Source of the DNA: Solea solea
Lineage: Eukaryota > Chordata > Actinopteri > Pleuronectiformes > Soleidae
Length of the DNA stretch: 64,000 nucleotides
Direction of reading: 5' to 3'
Assembly: GCF_958295425.1 (NCBI RefSeq)
Contig: NC_081154.1
Location: 7,573,341-7,637,340 of the forward strand
Made by a program: the position numbers and the translations under genes. Shown here piece by piece: positions 37,239-50,934 of this stretch. A model generated the notes under the pieces. That model worked only from the letters and a program-made list of their open reading frames with translations, did not search any database and was not told where the DNA came from. Numbering within the stretch: position 1 is the stretch's first letter; every line of letters starts with the position of its first letter.

Positions 37239-40200
37239 ATGGGGAACGCAGCAGGAAGTATGGAGGTGCCCCTCGCAAAGGAGGGCAAGACGACGTCGGC
37301 TTCCACAGGCTCCACGGGCCCCCAGAAGCCAAGTGCAGGGCTGAAACTGCCAATGCCACCTGAAGAAGAGCTGGAGGAGCGCTTCAATGCTGTGCTGGTG
37401 AGCTGATGCTGTGCAGGTCTGCTGCAGCACATGTCACCTCTCACACAGGGCAGCCGAGCACGGAGCAAACAACACAAAGAATTTAGGATATGTCGGAAAT
37501 GTGCATGTTCCTCGGAACGAGCTTATCGCTGTGCCAGGTACACAATGTCGCTGTGGAAAGATACATACAGAGGTTTCTTTATACCGAGGCTTACTGCAGC
37601 ATTATAGGCTCACTGTATGGTTGACTGGAGGGAGAATGGCAGATCTGTTTACATTTTAATAAGACGTGCAACTAAACGTGGGCTCTTGAATTAGCACGGG
37701 CGGCTTCAAATCAGCTTAAAATACCTGTGTTTGTAAAAGAATTGGTGCAGTTGTAGTGGTAGTGGTCTGGGGAGGGCCCGCTCCTTCAGTCTGTGCACAA
37801 CTCCTGACCTCCTGAACAACAAGTATCTTTGGTATAAACCGAACACACACAAATATTCCTAAAACTAAAAATAGCCTTAAAGATAACACTTAAAAAAGTG
37901 AATAAGGATCATTTCCTAATGTTCAAATGAGCTTTCTGTGGTCACACACCTCTGCTGACACGGTCCAAAACTGCTACATTATTCTGTGACCCATTTTAAA
38001 ATAAAAAGAAAGACATGTGTTCAAGAATCGATGGCCCAGTGATATCAGATATCAAATATAATACTAATTTCCCCCCTGGTTTTGATCAAAAAACAGATTT
38101 TTGCAAACTCGATTCATTACATTTGCTAAGCTGTCACCAATCTCACCACGTGTAGGTGAGTTTTGTGTGGTCATAAGCTTAGGAAATAATTGTCATAATC
38201 ACTTAACTTTGAGTAGGAAACAGGCAGAGCGAGAATGTCAAACCTCATCCAGCAACATCCCATTGTTTCATCGTGCATGGGCTTCAAATGCTGCTGTCAA
38301 CACATATGGATGTACACACACAACGGCAGGAGACAAAGTCTGATGTGTTTCATGGTTGTAATGAGAGTTACTATCATTTAAAACCAGTCTGGACATTCTC
38401 CTCTGACCTCCAGCATCACCTAGGTAAACCCTCCAGTAGATTAGCAGTTTCTTACAGACTCAGGCCAACAACCATGTCCTTAGTAGATCTGCAACTAAAC
38501 TAGTTATCAACTAATCTGTAATTTATAATCTAGGTGAATCGATTTGTTGTTTGGTACATAAAATGTTGATCGGATGTTCTCAAATGTCTAGTGTTGTCCA
38601 CAAACCATAAGGATTAAGTTTGAATAGTTTCTTTCATATATGGAGCAAAAACACCTTGTTTTAAACCAATTAATCAATTAACAAAATAGTTGATGATTCA
38701 TTTAATAATCGATCAGTCATAGCAGCCCTAGTTCTATGCAACTTAAATCACCTTTTTTCCCTAATTCCCTAGTTCCGCAGGTTTAAATGTATTGATTTGC
38801 TGCCACGTGATTGGCTGTGTAGCATATAAAACGGTTGGAGATGGTTTTATTTGTGTGAATCACTTATAGGTTTCTGAAACGTTGAACAGAATATACAGAT
38901 ATTTAAGCAACAATGGCCAAACCATGACTTCATGAGCGGCATTTTCCCACGGATATCTCTGTTTTGTCCTCATTGCCTCACCGAGCCGTCAGTCGTCTCC
39001 TGACGACAACAACAACAGTGACGAGATGGACTCGTGTCCACATTGTGACAACCTGCAAAAACAAGATACAAATGTGTGTCTTCCTAACGCAGCTATGCTC
39101 ACTATGTTGCCCGACGACTCGCCGCGTGTTTGACTGCATTCCTCCTCAGCTCGGCCTTTCGAGGTGATGAACGATGATATGTGACATCATATGCAGCTGA
39201 TACGGTGATCGCACCAAACACAGACAAACAGAGAGAGGCTGAAGGTATATAGCGATCCATTAGAGCCCTGATGAATGTGACGTCCCTCCACTGAGGCAGT
39301 TCAATCGATGGGCGAGAGCTTTAAACGCTCCTTCTCAGGGCAGGACCACAACTCTAATGACTTCTGCCGAGTAGCTGTTTCTTATTTCTTTTATTTATTG
39401 TCTGGCAGTAGGATGTCCCCTATCAGCATCAGCTGTCTTTATTCCGTTATGTAGTCAAACGTAGTCATGAAAGTGAAAATGATGTCCTGACTAAAGGTCT
39501 GAAGCAGGGTTGTGTCCACAACTTTAGACATACAGAGATAATAATAATATATACTGTACATATTCCATAATTGTCCCATTTGACACATGCTCTCCTGCAG
39601 CGGGTCAGCTGTTTGAGGCTTTGACTTCATAGGTGCAGCTGTTGTGTGTGTGTGTGTCTGTGTTTGTAAAAGTGTGTGTGCACTCATTTGCACACTGACC
39701 TTTACCCGACTAGTAGTCCTCACGGAGACCAAAGCCTGGTCCAGTAAGGACTGAGGAGTGAATTGTGGTAAGGCTAGTGTCAGACATTAACTGTTTATGG
39801 CCAAATGAACAGAATTGAATGCAGCGTCTTCACTAGAATAGCTGTGCAAACACATGTGTGTGTGTTTATACTTGTATTTGTTACCTCGTTAGGACATTTT
39901 CTGACTTAAACAGTAACCTTGTCAGGACTAGTAGTCCTCATGGAGAACAAAACCTTGTCCCAATGAGGCAAAATCTTATTTCTGAGGAACTGGTCAAGTT
40001 TTTCTAAGGTTTGAATTGTGGTTAGGTTAAAGTTAGGCATTAACTGGTCATCGTTAAGGGATAATGCTAATGTCAGCTCCCCAAATGAATGAATTTAGTG
40101 CAGTGCAAACTGTGTGTGTCTTTATACTTGTATTTGTTTGACCTGTAGTCCTCATGGAGACACCTAACCTTAGAGAAACCTTAGGCAAAACCTAATTTCT

Positions 40201-43178
40201 GAGGAACTGGTTATGTTTTTTTTTCCTAAGATTTGAATTGTGGTTAGGTTAAGATTAGGCATTAAGTGGTCATGGTTAAGAAATAATGTCATAATAATAA
40301 TAATGTTAGTGCTTAGAAGAATAGCTGTGCAGGCCTGGGTGTGTGTTGGATGTGGAATCGCTCCCACAATGAATGACTGTGCCACAAGTGTCCTGTGCCA
40401 ACTGCTGCAGATTTCTAGCCTGTGCTGGGTGTGTAACTGCAGCAGAGTGTGGAAAAAAAAGAAAAAGCAGCTGGCATGTGCATCAGTTTAACTAATCACT
40501 AAAAAATAAATTAAAAAAAAAAAAAAATGTTCTTCTGCCCCAAGCTGGGCTGTTAACATTCAGATTTGTTACCAAATAGATCCTCTCTCCTCCACCATGC
40601 CAGACCCCCCCCCCTCTCGACTCACCCACCCCCCCACTTCACCCCACATCGTCTGCTGATGCAGCAAAAAACCCGCTCTGAGATACTCAGTCTGCATGCA
40701 AACCAGCCTGTGCAGCCTGTGTGTGTGAGGAGGCTCATTGGTCGTTGGTCTGTCTCTCTGCAGATGCTCTGAGGGGAAAGAGGTGCTCCTCTGAGTTCTG
40801 TGCAAAGATGATAGGATCATTTGCATGTGAGTGTGCAGTATTTGTGTGCGATATACGAGCAGAGGAAAGCAGGGGGGTGGTGGTGTTTCTTCATGAGAAT
40901 ATGTCAGCGATGCTTTCATCACACGATGATGATGCCACTGCAGCAACGTCAAAAAAACACGGCAGGGAAATCAATAAGGAAAAGCGGCGAAAAGAAAAAC
41001 ATGCGCATGCACAGTTTGTGACAGTTCAAAGGCTTCGTTCAAGCCCAGATTTACGTGGAGCACTTCTGCTCTCCTCACTCTTTTACATAACACTTTGCAT
41101 ATTTCCCATCAGGGAATGCAGCAGTGGGTGGAATTGTAAATGTACATGTGTGGATTTGTGAACTGTACATACATAGAGATACAAAAAAGGGAAAAGAGGA
41201 AAAAGGGAGGGGGAGAGGACATTTTGTGGCTCTTCTGGATTTTTGTGGAGTAGTTGAAAAGTACATCTTAGAATACAATACAGAAGAATAGCATTTATAT
41301 GTTTATATGCCACGTTATTTTACTTTTTTCCATTTTCTACATGGCAGCGGAGAGTTTTCCTGGTTGACATGATTTCCCTATTCAGAGCGGGTGACATCAA
41401 CCCCATGCAAAACCTCTGGCATGATCAGATAGTTGGTGTGGTGACTGCAGAACACAGTGGCCTTAAAAACCCCCCACTAGTTTCCCTTGTACTAACTCAT
41501 TTAAAACACAAACCATCTGTAAAATAGATGATAGAATAAAAACAAGCAAGGATCCTGATCCTGTGAATCCTGTGGGACAACTCTATTATATAGCAGCAGA
41601 TCCAGAGTGAGCTCCAGATTGGCATGATTACCTTGTGATATGGTGAAATCAGATCATATGGAAAACTCTGCTTCGTGTCAGCGAGGAGGATTAGAGGAAC
41701 GGTTTCAGGGAGAATCCAGATTTAGCAGTAATTATTCAGCCACTGCTGCAAGCTCATTATAATTTCATTGATCGATGCTTTGGGGACAGTCAGCACATTC
41801 AGGAATTCAGGAGCGAATCACTATGCATCATTCAGTGACACAAAAAAAATGTCCCACTTCCCCGTCTTACTTACAGTCTGAGCCATGTATTCTTGAATTT
41901 CAACACTGTTTTTTACGAAGATTACAGAGTTTTTATTACATTTATACGTATAAGAGTAAGTGTCATCCACTCTCTCTGACGAGTGTTGAACCAGTTCACA
42001 CGACTTATGTAATGAATTATGAATCAGAAACCACACACACACGCAGACATACACAAAGCAGACTACACAATCAAATTATAGCAGTTAATTGATGCCTTGT
42101 CTAGTCAGTATGAATGACGTAGCCTTTGAAAATACGAAAGTAAAACATTGGCTGTCTTTTAGTTAGGGATGGGAATCGGTATTGGTATCGGTATCGGTAT
42201 CGGTCTGATCCTGCATGCTTCACTGTGCACAGACTGTAAAAATGTAAATAAAAAGTCAAAGTTTGGGCTTTTTATTTCTTCTTTTTGGGAGGACGATATT
42301 TGCTACACAGTTTGAGAATCACGCCTTTGAAATGACTCAGCACAAATGTACTGCTTCATCATAGCTTCTTGGCCAAGTTTGGGCAGCCCATGGCCAAGTG
42401 GAAAGGGAACTTGGCTTGTAACCAGAGGGTTGCCGGAACATCCCAACAGGGTACCCCTGAGCAACCCCCATTGCTCCCCGGGCACCTTCTAGGAAGGGTC
42501 CTTGTAGAGGATGGGTTAAATACAGAGAAAGAATAACTCCTAGGGGATTAATAAGTAAAAAATGGGCTAAAATGACTGTATTGGAATAATATCGGTAGAT
42601 ACTTGAATTCTTGATATCGGTATTGGTATCGGTATCGTCCCATCCCTACTTTTAGTTACTGAATATAAGCAGCACTTACTGATCCATAAGCTCCATTCAT
42701 CAGACCTAGTTTATCAGATTCAGACACACACTGCACCATTGATTTGCTGTGCTGTTCAGTATGTACTGTGCCCCTGTTTTGTAAGCATGACGCACACACG
42801 ATGCCTACATGGTACGACTTTTACTATTCGTCATTATAACAGCGCTGTTATAAAAGAACACTCACATATTATAGAAACTGTTAATGTGGTTCAGCTGAGG
42901 CTTATCACTGAGGCCCCGGAGGTGAAACAGCAGTAAATCACCACTAAGTAACAACTGCTGGACATTCCTCTGCAGGCTGAGTCAATGCCCGATGACTGAG
43001 CTGAGCCGTGAGCTCGTGATGGATGCTCAGGTCACTCGGCTTCGGTGACTAAGAGGCGAACAGGAGGACGGTGGGCTGATGAGGGTAAACAGATATGACA
43101 CGAGGAGGTTATGTGGCATTTATGCTGCTGACTGGGTTTTGTCCTTGAGTGGGAGTCTCCTGTCGATTAGCCCAGTTT

Positions 43179-43218
<40 letters not shown>

Positions 43219-46200
43219 GGTGGGTGTGAGATTATAATTAGTACAGCTGACGTGTCTGGGTCTCTGTGCCGCAATGTGTTCAGTAAATGGGACACCATGA
43301 GCGGATTTATCAGAATCTTTCATGTGGACTTCTCAGAAAAACTTTACCAAGGACAAAACTTTATCGGGCAGATTTTACTGCTGACAACAAGAAGAAATGA
43401 GGAGTTTGTCAGTGAGCAGCTATAGTGCTTGTCTGAACAAATCCTGTTCAAAAAGAGTTGGAATTATTATACCATAATTGGCATTTTATAATACAGAAGG
43501 TATAAGAGGTGCTGTTTGAGTATTTTCACTTTTCACTTTCACACACTGTATTTTTATCATTTTTTAGCATGAATTCATTTTTAACTTGACAAATTAAGGT
43601 TATCGGTTGGATATAGTCATGGATAAAATGTGAATAAAAGTGCTCAGCACAAAATAAAAGTTAGTAGCACTACAAAACTCACTCATGAGAACTATTATTT
43701 ACGATATTTTACTTTCTTTAATTGTTCTTTAGAGCGAACGCTTTCCATCAAATTTTGAATCCTGGACAAATCTATAATTTTTCCACCTGTTAGTGTCTTG
43801 TTTGGGAGTTAAAATGGATTTGCCTTTGTCCAATTCGAGCAATGTTTTTAAGATATACAGCACAAATATTTAAACAAGATTAAGGATTAGAGTCGTCTGG
43901 TTTCTGGAAATTAAGTTGTCATAGAAACCAGCTGAGCAAACACTAGTGGCGGTCCAGCTCAGCGTCTGGCGTCCACTGAATATTGTTGTAAAACAGATTT
44001 TCAAGTGAAGCCACAATATTCAGTGTTTATTTTCATAAATTCAGTCTGTTTTATTGTGGAGAGGACGAGGATAATTCAGCTCCAGAAACAGAAGAAGGTC
44101 ATTTCAATATGGCAAGGGCTGTTCTTCACTACTTGATAATGTCATCAGAATTAACATCTTACTATTGATTTGATAAGTAGACACTCTCAGGAACGTGTAA
44201 TCACTGTGCCGAGTAGGCGAGGAGCGACACCACGGTGTAATATTAGCAACAGATGTGTTGTGACAACAGCCCGATAATGGCCAGCGTGGTTATCACACAC
44301 CCGTGACGCAGAGAGTCATCAGCAGTGGACTGGACCGGTGACTGACAGAGAACGCTGTGATGAAGCGCAGGGTGAAACCATTTACAGCACAGTCATGAAT
44401 TAGTGAAGCAGGTGCCGTAAAAGGTGAACCGACCAGGGAATGTGTGATGTCATATTATTGTGTTTGTGGGGTTCACATCAGAGGTGCAGGTACATCATAT
44501 TCCCTGTCTCCCTGTCTAATTCAGAACATAATGCAGGTACAATATAATAATTATTAGAAAAAAATAATAAAACATTTGCAATTTTTTTTTATTTCTCCAT
44601 CCAGAACACTATGAATCTCCCACCGGACAAGGTGAAGATCCTTGGTCAGTACGACAACGAGAAAAAGTGGGACCTGATCTGTGACCAGGTGTGTCTGCTT
44701 TACAGTGGAAGAAAAAATGTTTTAAATACACATGCGTCGTCCAAACAAACCGTCTTATCATTAAATTAAATCTGTATTTAAAGTCAATCAGAAGCATCAT
44801 AGTTATTTTTTTTTACTGTAGATGGTGATTCAGTTTACTAAGTAACACAGGAAAACATCTCAACCAATACACAAACACAAATACACACATGAGGACGCTC
44901 ATCAATATTGCACATCACTGTAGCAACAGCAAGTTAGTCCTAAACAACAGTGACTCATGCAGCTTTTCTCTGTTGAGGCATAATAACAAATGAATAAAAG
45001 TTTGATTAGTTTAATATAAAATAACTGCCGCATCATAGTAGAATCATTTCTGGGAGCCTTTTTAGATCAAACCCTCTGGAAATGTTGTGTAATGAAACAG
45101 CCGACGTGACATCCACTTGTGTTTGTGTGTGTGTGCAGGAGCGGTTTCAAGTAAAGAATCCACCATCCGCATATTTGGAGAAGTTGAAGAGTTATCTGGA
45201 TCATGGAGGAGTCAGTCGAAAGGTACGCATCTGTCACTTATGGGTGACTTTCTGTTTGCAGAACTTTTTTTTTAAATCTCTTTAACTCTTTGTGAAGGTA
45301 GCTGAGGGGACGCTGTGGAGTGGGAGTGGATTTATGAACAATAAAGTTTAATTCAGGCTTGGGGGGATCAAGCAGTAAGTGTCCATGGGCACATTTGAAA
45401 TAAATCAATAGAATTAAAAAGGAACATCGACTGGACAAGCAAACATATAGCAGGTGGCCAGCACCATTTACAAATAAGGGGGAACATATAACAGTTAATT
45501 CATTAATACATAAATAACAAGACAAAAATAAACATTCTTAAATATTGAAAATACATTTTCTTAGCCCATAAAAAGGACACAACACAGAGGGGATTTGATC
45601 AAGACCCACCGCTGTCATCCCCATGGTCATAACTAGAAAGGACTAGGCCAATTAGGGCCCGGAACCAATAATATGTTTCCGTTTCTGGACGACTCCCTTT
45701 CGCTGCCGGGCAGACGCGGTCAGACTGCGGACCACAACAAACACTCATGGCTTCAACGCTAATTAATGTCCTGCTTAATAACGTTGTTATTAATATTTGG
45801 TGCTCAAGCTTGGGTCCCTGCTTGAGCACATTACATGTCCACAGCATCGCGAATAATCCGGCGTGTCTCCTCTTTACAAGAGGCACACCGCACCCGCCCA
45901 ACAAGCAGCAACCCCGCGTTCGCTTCCGGTATCGCTGCCTGGAGAGAGCTTCTCTTTCCGTTACACTCTTATCACCATATTTTTACTTGATTAAACTTTT
46001 GGTGGGAAGGAAATGAAACACTACACTAATCATGTTAACAGTAGATTTATCCACTCTGTGAATGTTTGTCTGTAGTTATCGTAGACTGTAGTACATGTTT
46101 CTGGAACACCAAATATATCCTTCCATTAATCCTAAAATGAGTGTTCAGTAATTGGCATTTGGAACACGGTGCTCTAAATTCCCCATTCTGCCATTTTAGG

Positions 46201-49200
46201 AATAATTCAGCATTCACTGACCTTATTACGCATTATGTTTTGATGTCAGTTTAAAAGACGCGTCCAGGAGTCCACACAGATCCTGAGAGAGCTGGAGATT
46301 TCCCTGAGGACCAATCATATAGGGTGAGTCATCTTTTAAGTTTCTTTGTAATCATTTTTTTGACTTTCCACAAAATCACTTGGAAGTTTGTTGCCGTTTG
46401 CAGCAGAACCTCCTAAATCAGTACATACTTTATGCTTTCAGCTGGGCTCAGGAGTTCCTAAACCAGGAGAACCGAGGCTTAGATGTTCTCGTGGATTACC
46501 TGTCATTCGCCCATAGTGCTGTCACGTACGTATCCGCTTCGTTTACAATCCTGGAATATCTGGTGTTTGCATATGCGTCACAGGTGATCATGTCCCAAGA
46601 TGCATTTGGAGTCGGACTGGAATGCATATGGTCACATTCTTTTAACAGTATGAACACAAACGTGTCCTGTTTGCCATCAAAATGAGTGTAGAGAGAGGAG
46701 GCAGAGGCATCTAGTGAAACTGGTATGTGTTCATGTGATTTTAAAGTTTATTTCCCAGGTTAGTGCCTATTGTTGTTATTATGACAGCTGCTGATACTCA
46801 GCTGATTCTGTCAGTGCACTTCTACCAGGTCTGAACAGGGCCACACTCCCTATCACTGCATCACACAAAAATAGATCTTTTTCTTTTTTTTACGATGAGC
46901 GTAAACTCTGACTCATCTGTGACTCACAGGTACGACACAGACTCCTTGGACAACTGCTCAGTGCCCGCGGATAAACACAGAAGCACGGAAAAATCCTTGG
47001 AAGACGTGAGCAGAAGTGCCAGCAACTCTCCGTCTCACGGCGCCTCCAAGAGCAGCAAGGGCTTCACAAGCAGGTGGGAAGACGAACATTAGGGATGCGA
47101 CAGTTTGAAGTGCGTTTACTGTGTGGGAAAAAAAGTATGAAGGATTACAAGGAGTTTGAGCCACACTACACTAAGAAATGTAAACCGGTGTGTTCACTTT
47201 GGCTGGAGAGGAGAACACATGACAGCTGGGTATGATGAGAGACGTATTGTCATCACAAACCCTTAGTTAACTCTCTTTGTTGTCATATAATCCAGTGTAA
47301 ATACGCGATTCACTGTCGATATTCACACATTGTGATTTGCACCCAAACAAAATACAATCACAGTGTTTGACCTAGACAAAGTGAACTGCGTTCATTCATG
47401 CACAGAAATCCTTCATAAGCTGCAAACATTAGGTTTGTTTCCAAATAACAACTCTTGATCTCCATGGACAGACTGCAGACAGATGCAGAGCTGAGACTAT
47501 TTACGTTTGATTTCCAGAAAGACTTCACATGCACACACAAGCACTCGTACACAAATACAAGTAGGCATTTTCAGAAATTGTATGAGGGGGTTTCTCCCCC
47601 CCCCCCCCCCCCCCCCCCGCCTGGTTAAATGAGAGCAGGAAGTATAATGGAAGTAGCATTTAGCCACCAGGGAGCGACTTGGCTGGTTGAAAAAAATAAC
47701 AGCTTGATTTATAACACGAGTAAACATTTTTAAAAATTAGTTATATTTGCACTCTGTCTTTAATCTTTCCTTAATACACACCAGTGGTGAACACACACAA
47801 ACTGGGCAGTGGGCAGCACTTATCTGCACCAAGGGGGGCAATGGGGATTTGGTACTTTGCACAGGGGCACCCTGGCCCTTGACTCGTCCTGGGAATTGAA
47901 CCCTATTCCTCTTGGAAAAGGAATAGGGTCTCTCTCTTTAGGTCCAGTTCATCTTCAGTGTTCTAGTGTTATTAACAGCTGGTATCATCCAGTAGGTGCT
48001 TGGTTGCAGGTGACTTATGTGAATTTTCATTTTCAGAACGTGACATTGCACCAATGAAATCACAAATCAATGTCTACATCCATTTTTACACGTTGTCTAT
48101 GTTTAAGAAGGGCCACACGGTTGGCGTAGTGGTTAGCCCTCTTAACTTTGCAGTGACAAGGCCCAGCGCATGTTCTCCCCGTGTGTGCGTGGGTTTGTGC
48201 CAGGTTCTCCGGTTTCCTCCCACAGTCCAAAAACATACAGATTTGAGGATTAGGCAATTTGGACACTCTAAATTGACCGTACATTGTCTCTACTGTATGT
48301 GGCCCTGTGATGGACTGGCGTCCTTGTCCAGGGTGTGCCCCGCCTTTTGCCCTATGTTAGCTGGGATTGGCATCAGCGATCTCCACGACCCTCATGTGGA
48401 GGATTAAGTGGAGGAAAAGGGATGGACAGGACAGTCTATGTATAAGACCAAAAAATTAATAGATTGAGAAAATAATACTCCGATTGGTTGCTTAAGTTTA
48501 TCACTGGGCATGGCAACCATTTGTAAAAGAGGTGATGTCAAAAACAAAAAAACAACATAATTTAAAAAATGTTTGAAATTGTGAAATCTTAATAAGCAGT
48601 GTCTGTGAAGCATCACTTCAAAAGCCTACATTCGCAAACATATAATTGTTCTGCAGCAAGTGCATTCCTAGTCATTGTCTCTGTACGTCGTGTGTGTGTG
48701 CATCACCTCTCTTGAGCGTGTATGTGAGAAATCTGTCACATCACAGATAAACACACACTCTCTAGCCTCTAGTTAGAAAAAACAAGAGTATCCGGTTTCA
48801 GTCTGGCTGTGATCTGCAGCTCCTAAGTCTGCTTCAGTCCAACACACAGCTCAAGCATCGTGTCATCAAAGCAGAAGTAAAAGACCACAAACACAATCCG
48901 CTCCGCAGTCGACACTGATGTTGTACGTTTTTTAGCGTCGGTACAGCGGTAACAAACCTGTAACAGCCGCATCTCTCACCTGGCAGATTCCACTCTCTCC
49001 AAAACAGGAAAGCTGCGAAGAGCTCACGTGTTGTGAGCCAGAAAGATGACGTGCATCTCTGCATCATGTGTTTACGTGCCATCATGAACTACCAGGTATT
49101 TAAAAACCACCCACTCAACATCTTAGTATCCTTGCTTGTTTTAAAAGAAAGGTATCGACGACCTTCTGTGACAAGAAGAGAAGTGAAGTACAGTAGCAGG

Positions 49201-50892
49201 CCAAAATGTACAATGATAATTATAGTAATGGTTAGAATCTGAGATGCACAATCATGAAATACAGAATTGAAAAAATGAAGTCATAATTAAAGGATACTAA
49301 TACATTTTGTGTGTGTCGTCAGTCGGGGTTTAACCTGGTGATGCAGCATCCGTGTTGTGTCAATGAGATCACGCTCAGCCTCAACAACAGAAACCCAAGG
49401 TAAACACAGAAAATATGAAACATATTTTAAAAAAAAATACTCTTAATTAAAAGATTAATGTTGATGATTCAAATGTTATCTTTCAGGACTAAGGCGCTGG
49501 TGCTGGAGCTCTTGGCTGCTGTTTGTTTGGTGAGAGGAGGCCACGACATTATCCTCTCGGCCTTCGACAATTTCAAAGAGGTATGATTGAAATATGCAAT
49601 ATGTTCACATGTTTAATGTTTGTCTAACTACAATAGTGAGGTGCCAGTAGGAAGACTGAAGCAGATTTTTATTAATAGAATCATGAAGTTTAATTTCAAA
49701 ATGTGTTGAAAAAACATGTGTTTCAGCACGCGTTAGCCAATTTAAGACTCACTTTTCTTGTCTTTTTGAGATTTTTAGATGGTAGTTGGGTAAGAAATGC
49801 AGAAAATCTAAGAAAATCCTAAAACATCTTTTAATATGTTTGAAGAATTTTGTTAAAATGTGTGTTAAAATGAGTACAATTGAAACAGTTTATTGAATAA
49901 ATTAAGATTCTCCCCCAAAAAGTAACACTCAAGTTACTTTTCCATGAAGTAAAATGGTGGTAAATGAAAAGATCAATGAGGAGATGGCACTGAATGTTAA
50001 GTTAATACAAAATAAGCCACCAGACTTTAATTAATGTTTACATATTCATAGTTTTCCTTCTTTTGAAGGTTTTCTGCATCGAGTCTCACTTAAATCAGTT
50101 GAAATGACCATTATGAATACAAGGAATGACTGTTTTTTGGTTAATAATACAAGCAAAAATCCACCTGAAAGTCATAATTCTGTGATAATTATGAGTAGAG
50201 ATGGCTCTGGCCTTATTTTAAACTGCTTTCATTTTAAACATAGAGGTATTATGATACCTCTGACATACCAGTTTGTGCTTTAACATGTTTAAAAGCAGGT
50301 TAAGGGGAACCCCAAAGGGACATTCCCCCCGGCTGTCCCTTGACCCCTGACCCTGTCAGCTGCTGCATCTAGTTGCCCCGCCGCCAGCGAGTGAAGAGGT
50401 GTAAAAATGTGAAACACTTGTTGCGTCGTCTTTGGCCTCTCCTTGGCCTCTCTCTCATCTTTGCCTGACAAAGCAGCAACTGCCGCCAACGTGTCGCCTC
50501 CTGTGGCTTCGGCGGCGCTGACACAGACGGGGAGCATAAATGTGAACCTGGACGTCTATTTTTGTAACACCAGTGATTTTAGAGCACAAACTCCTGCCCA
50601 ATAGTCACGTTTTCTTCTGGATTTCTGTTTCTAATGTTACAGTATTTAAAATATAAGACGCACTGAAACCCAACACATTTAGACGTGTTCATTATGTACA
50701 GTAAAGGGTAGTCATATGGTTTGAAAGCCAGTGTGTATCATGACATGGAAGCTGTTTTAAGGTCAGACTGATTTTAGGGTTAGGTTAGGATTAGGATTAG
50801 GCCAGTAGTAATTATGGCTAAGGTCCGAGTAACTCTGCAGGAAATTAATGTAAGTCAATGCAGTGTTCTCTCTGAAGTCACACAGTCACCAG

Positions 50893-50934
<42 letters not shown>

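Noticed and set aside
45600..46015. Possible transposon fragment with a small reading frame in fmnl1 intron 3
   Set aside because: Contains a GCTCAAGC/GCTTGAGC inverted pair and unusual composition, but no terminal repeats, duplication or transposase motif could be shown.
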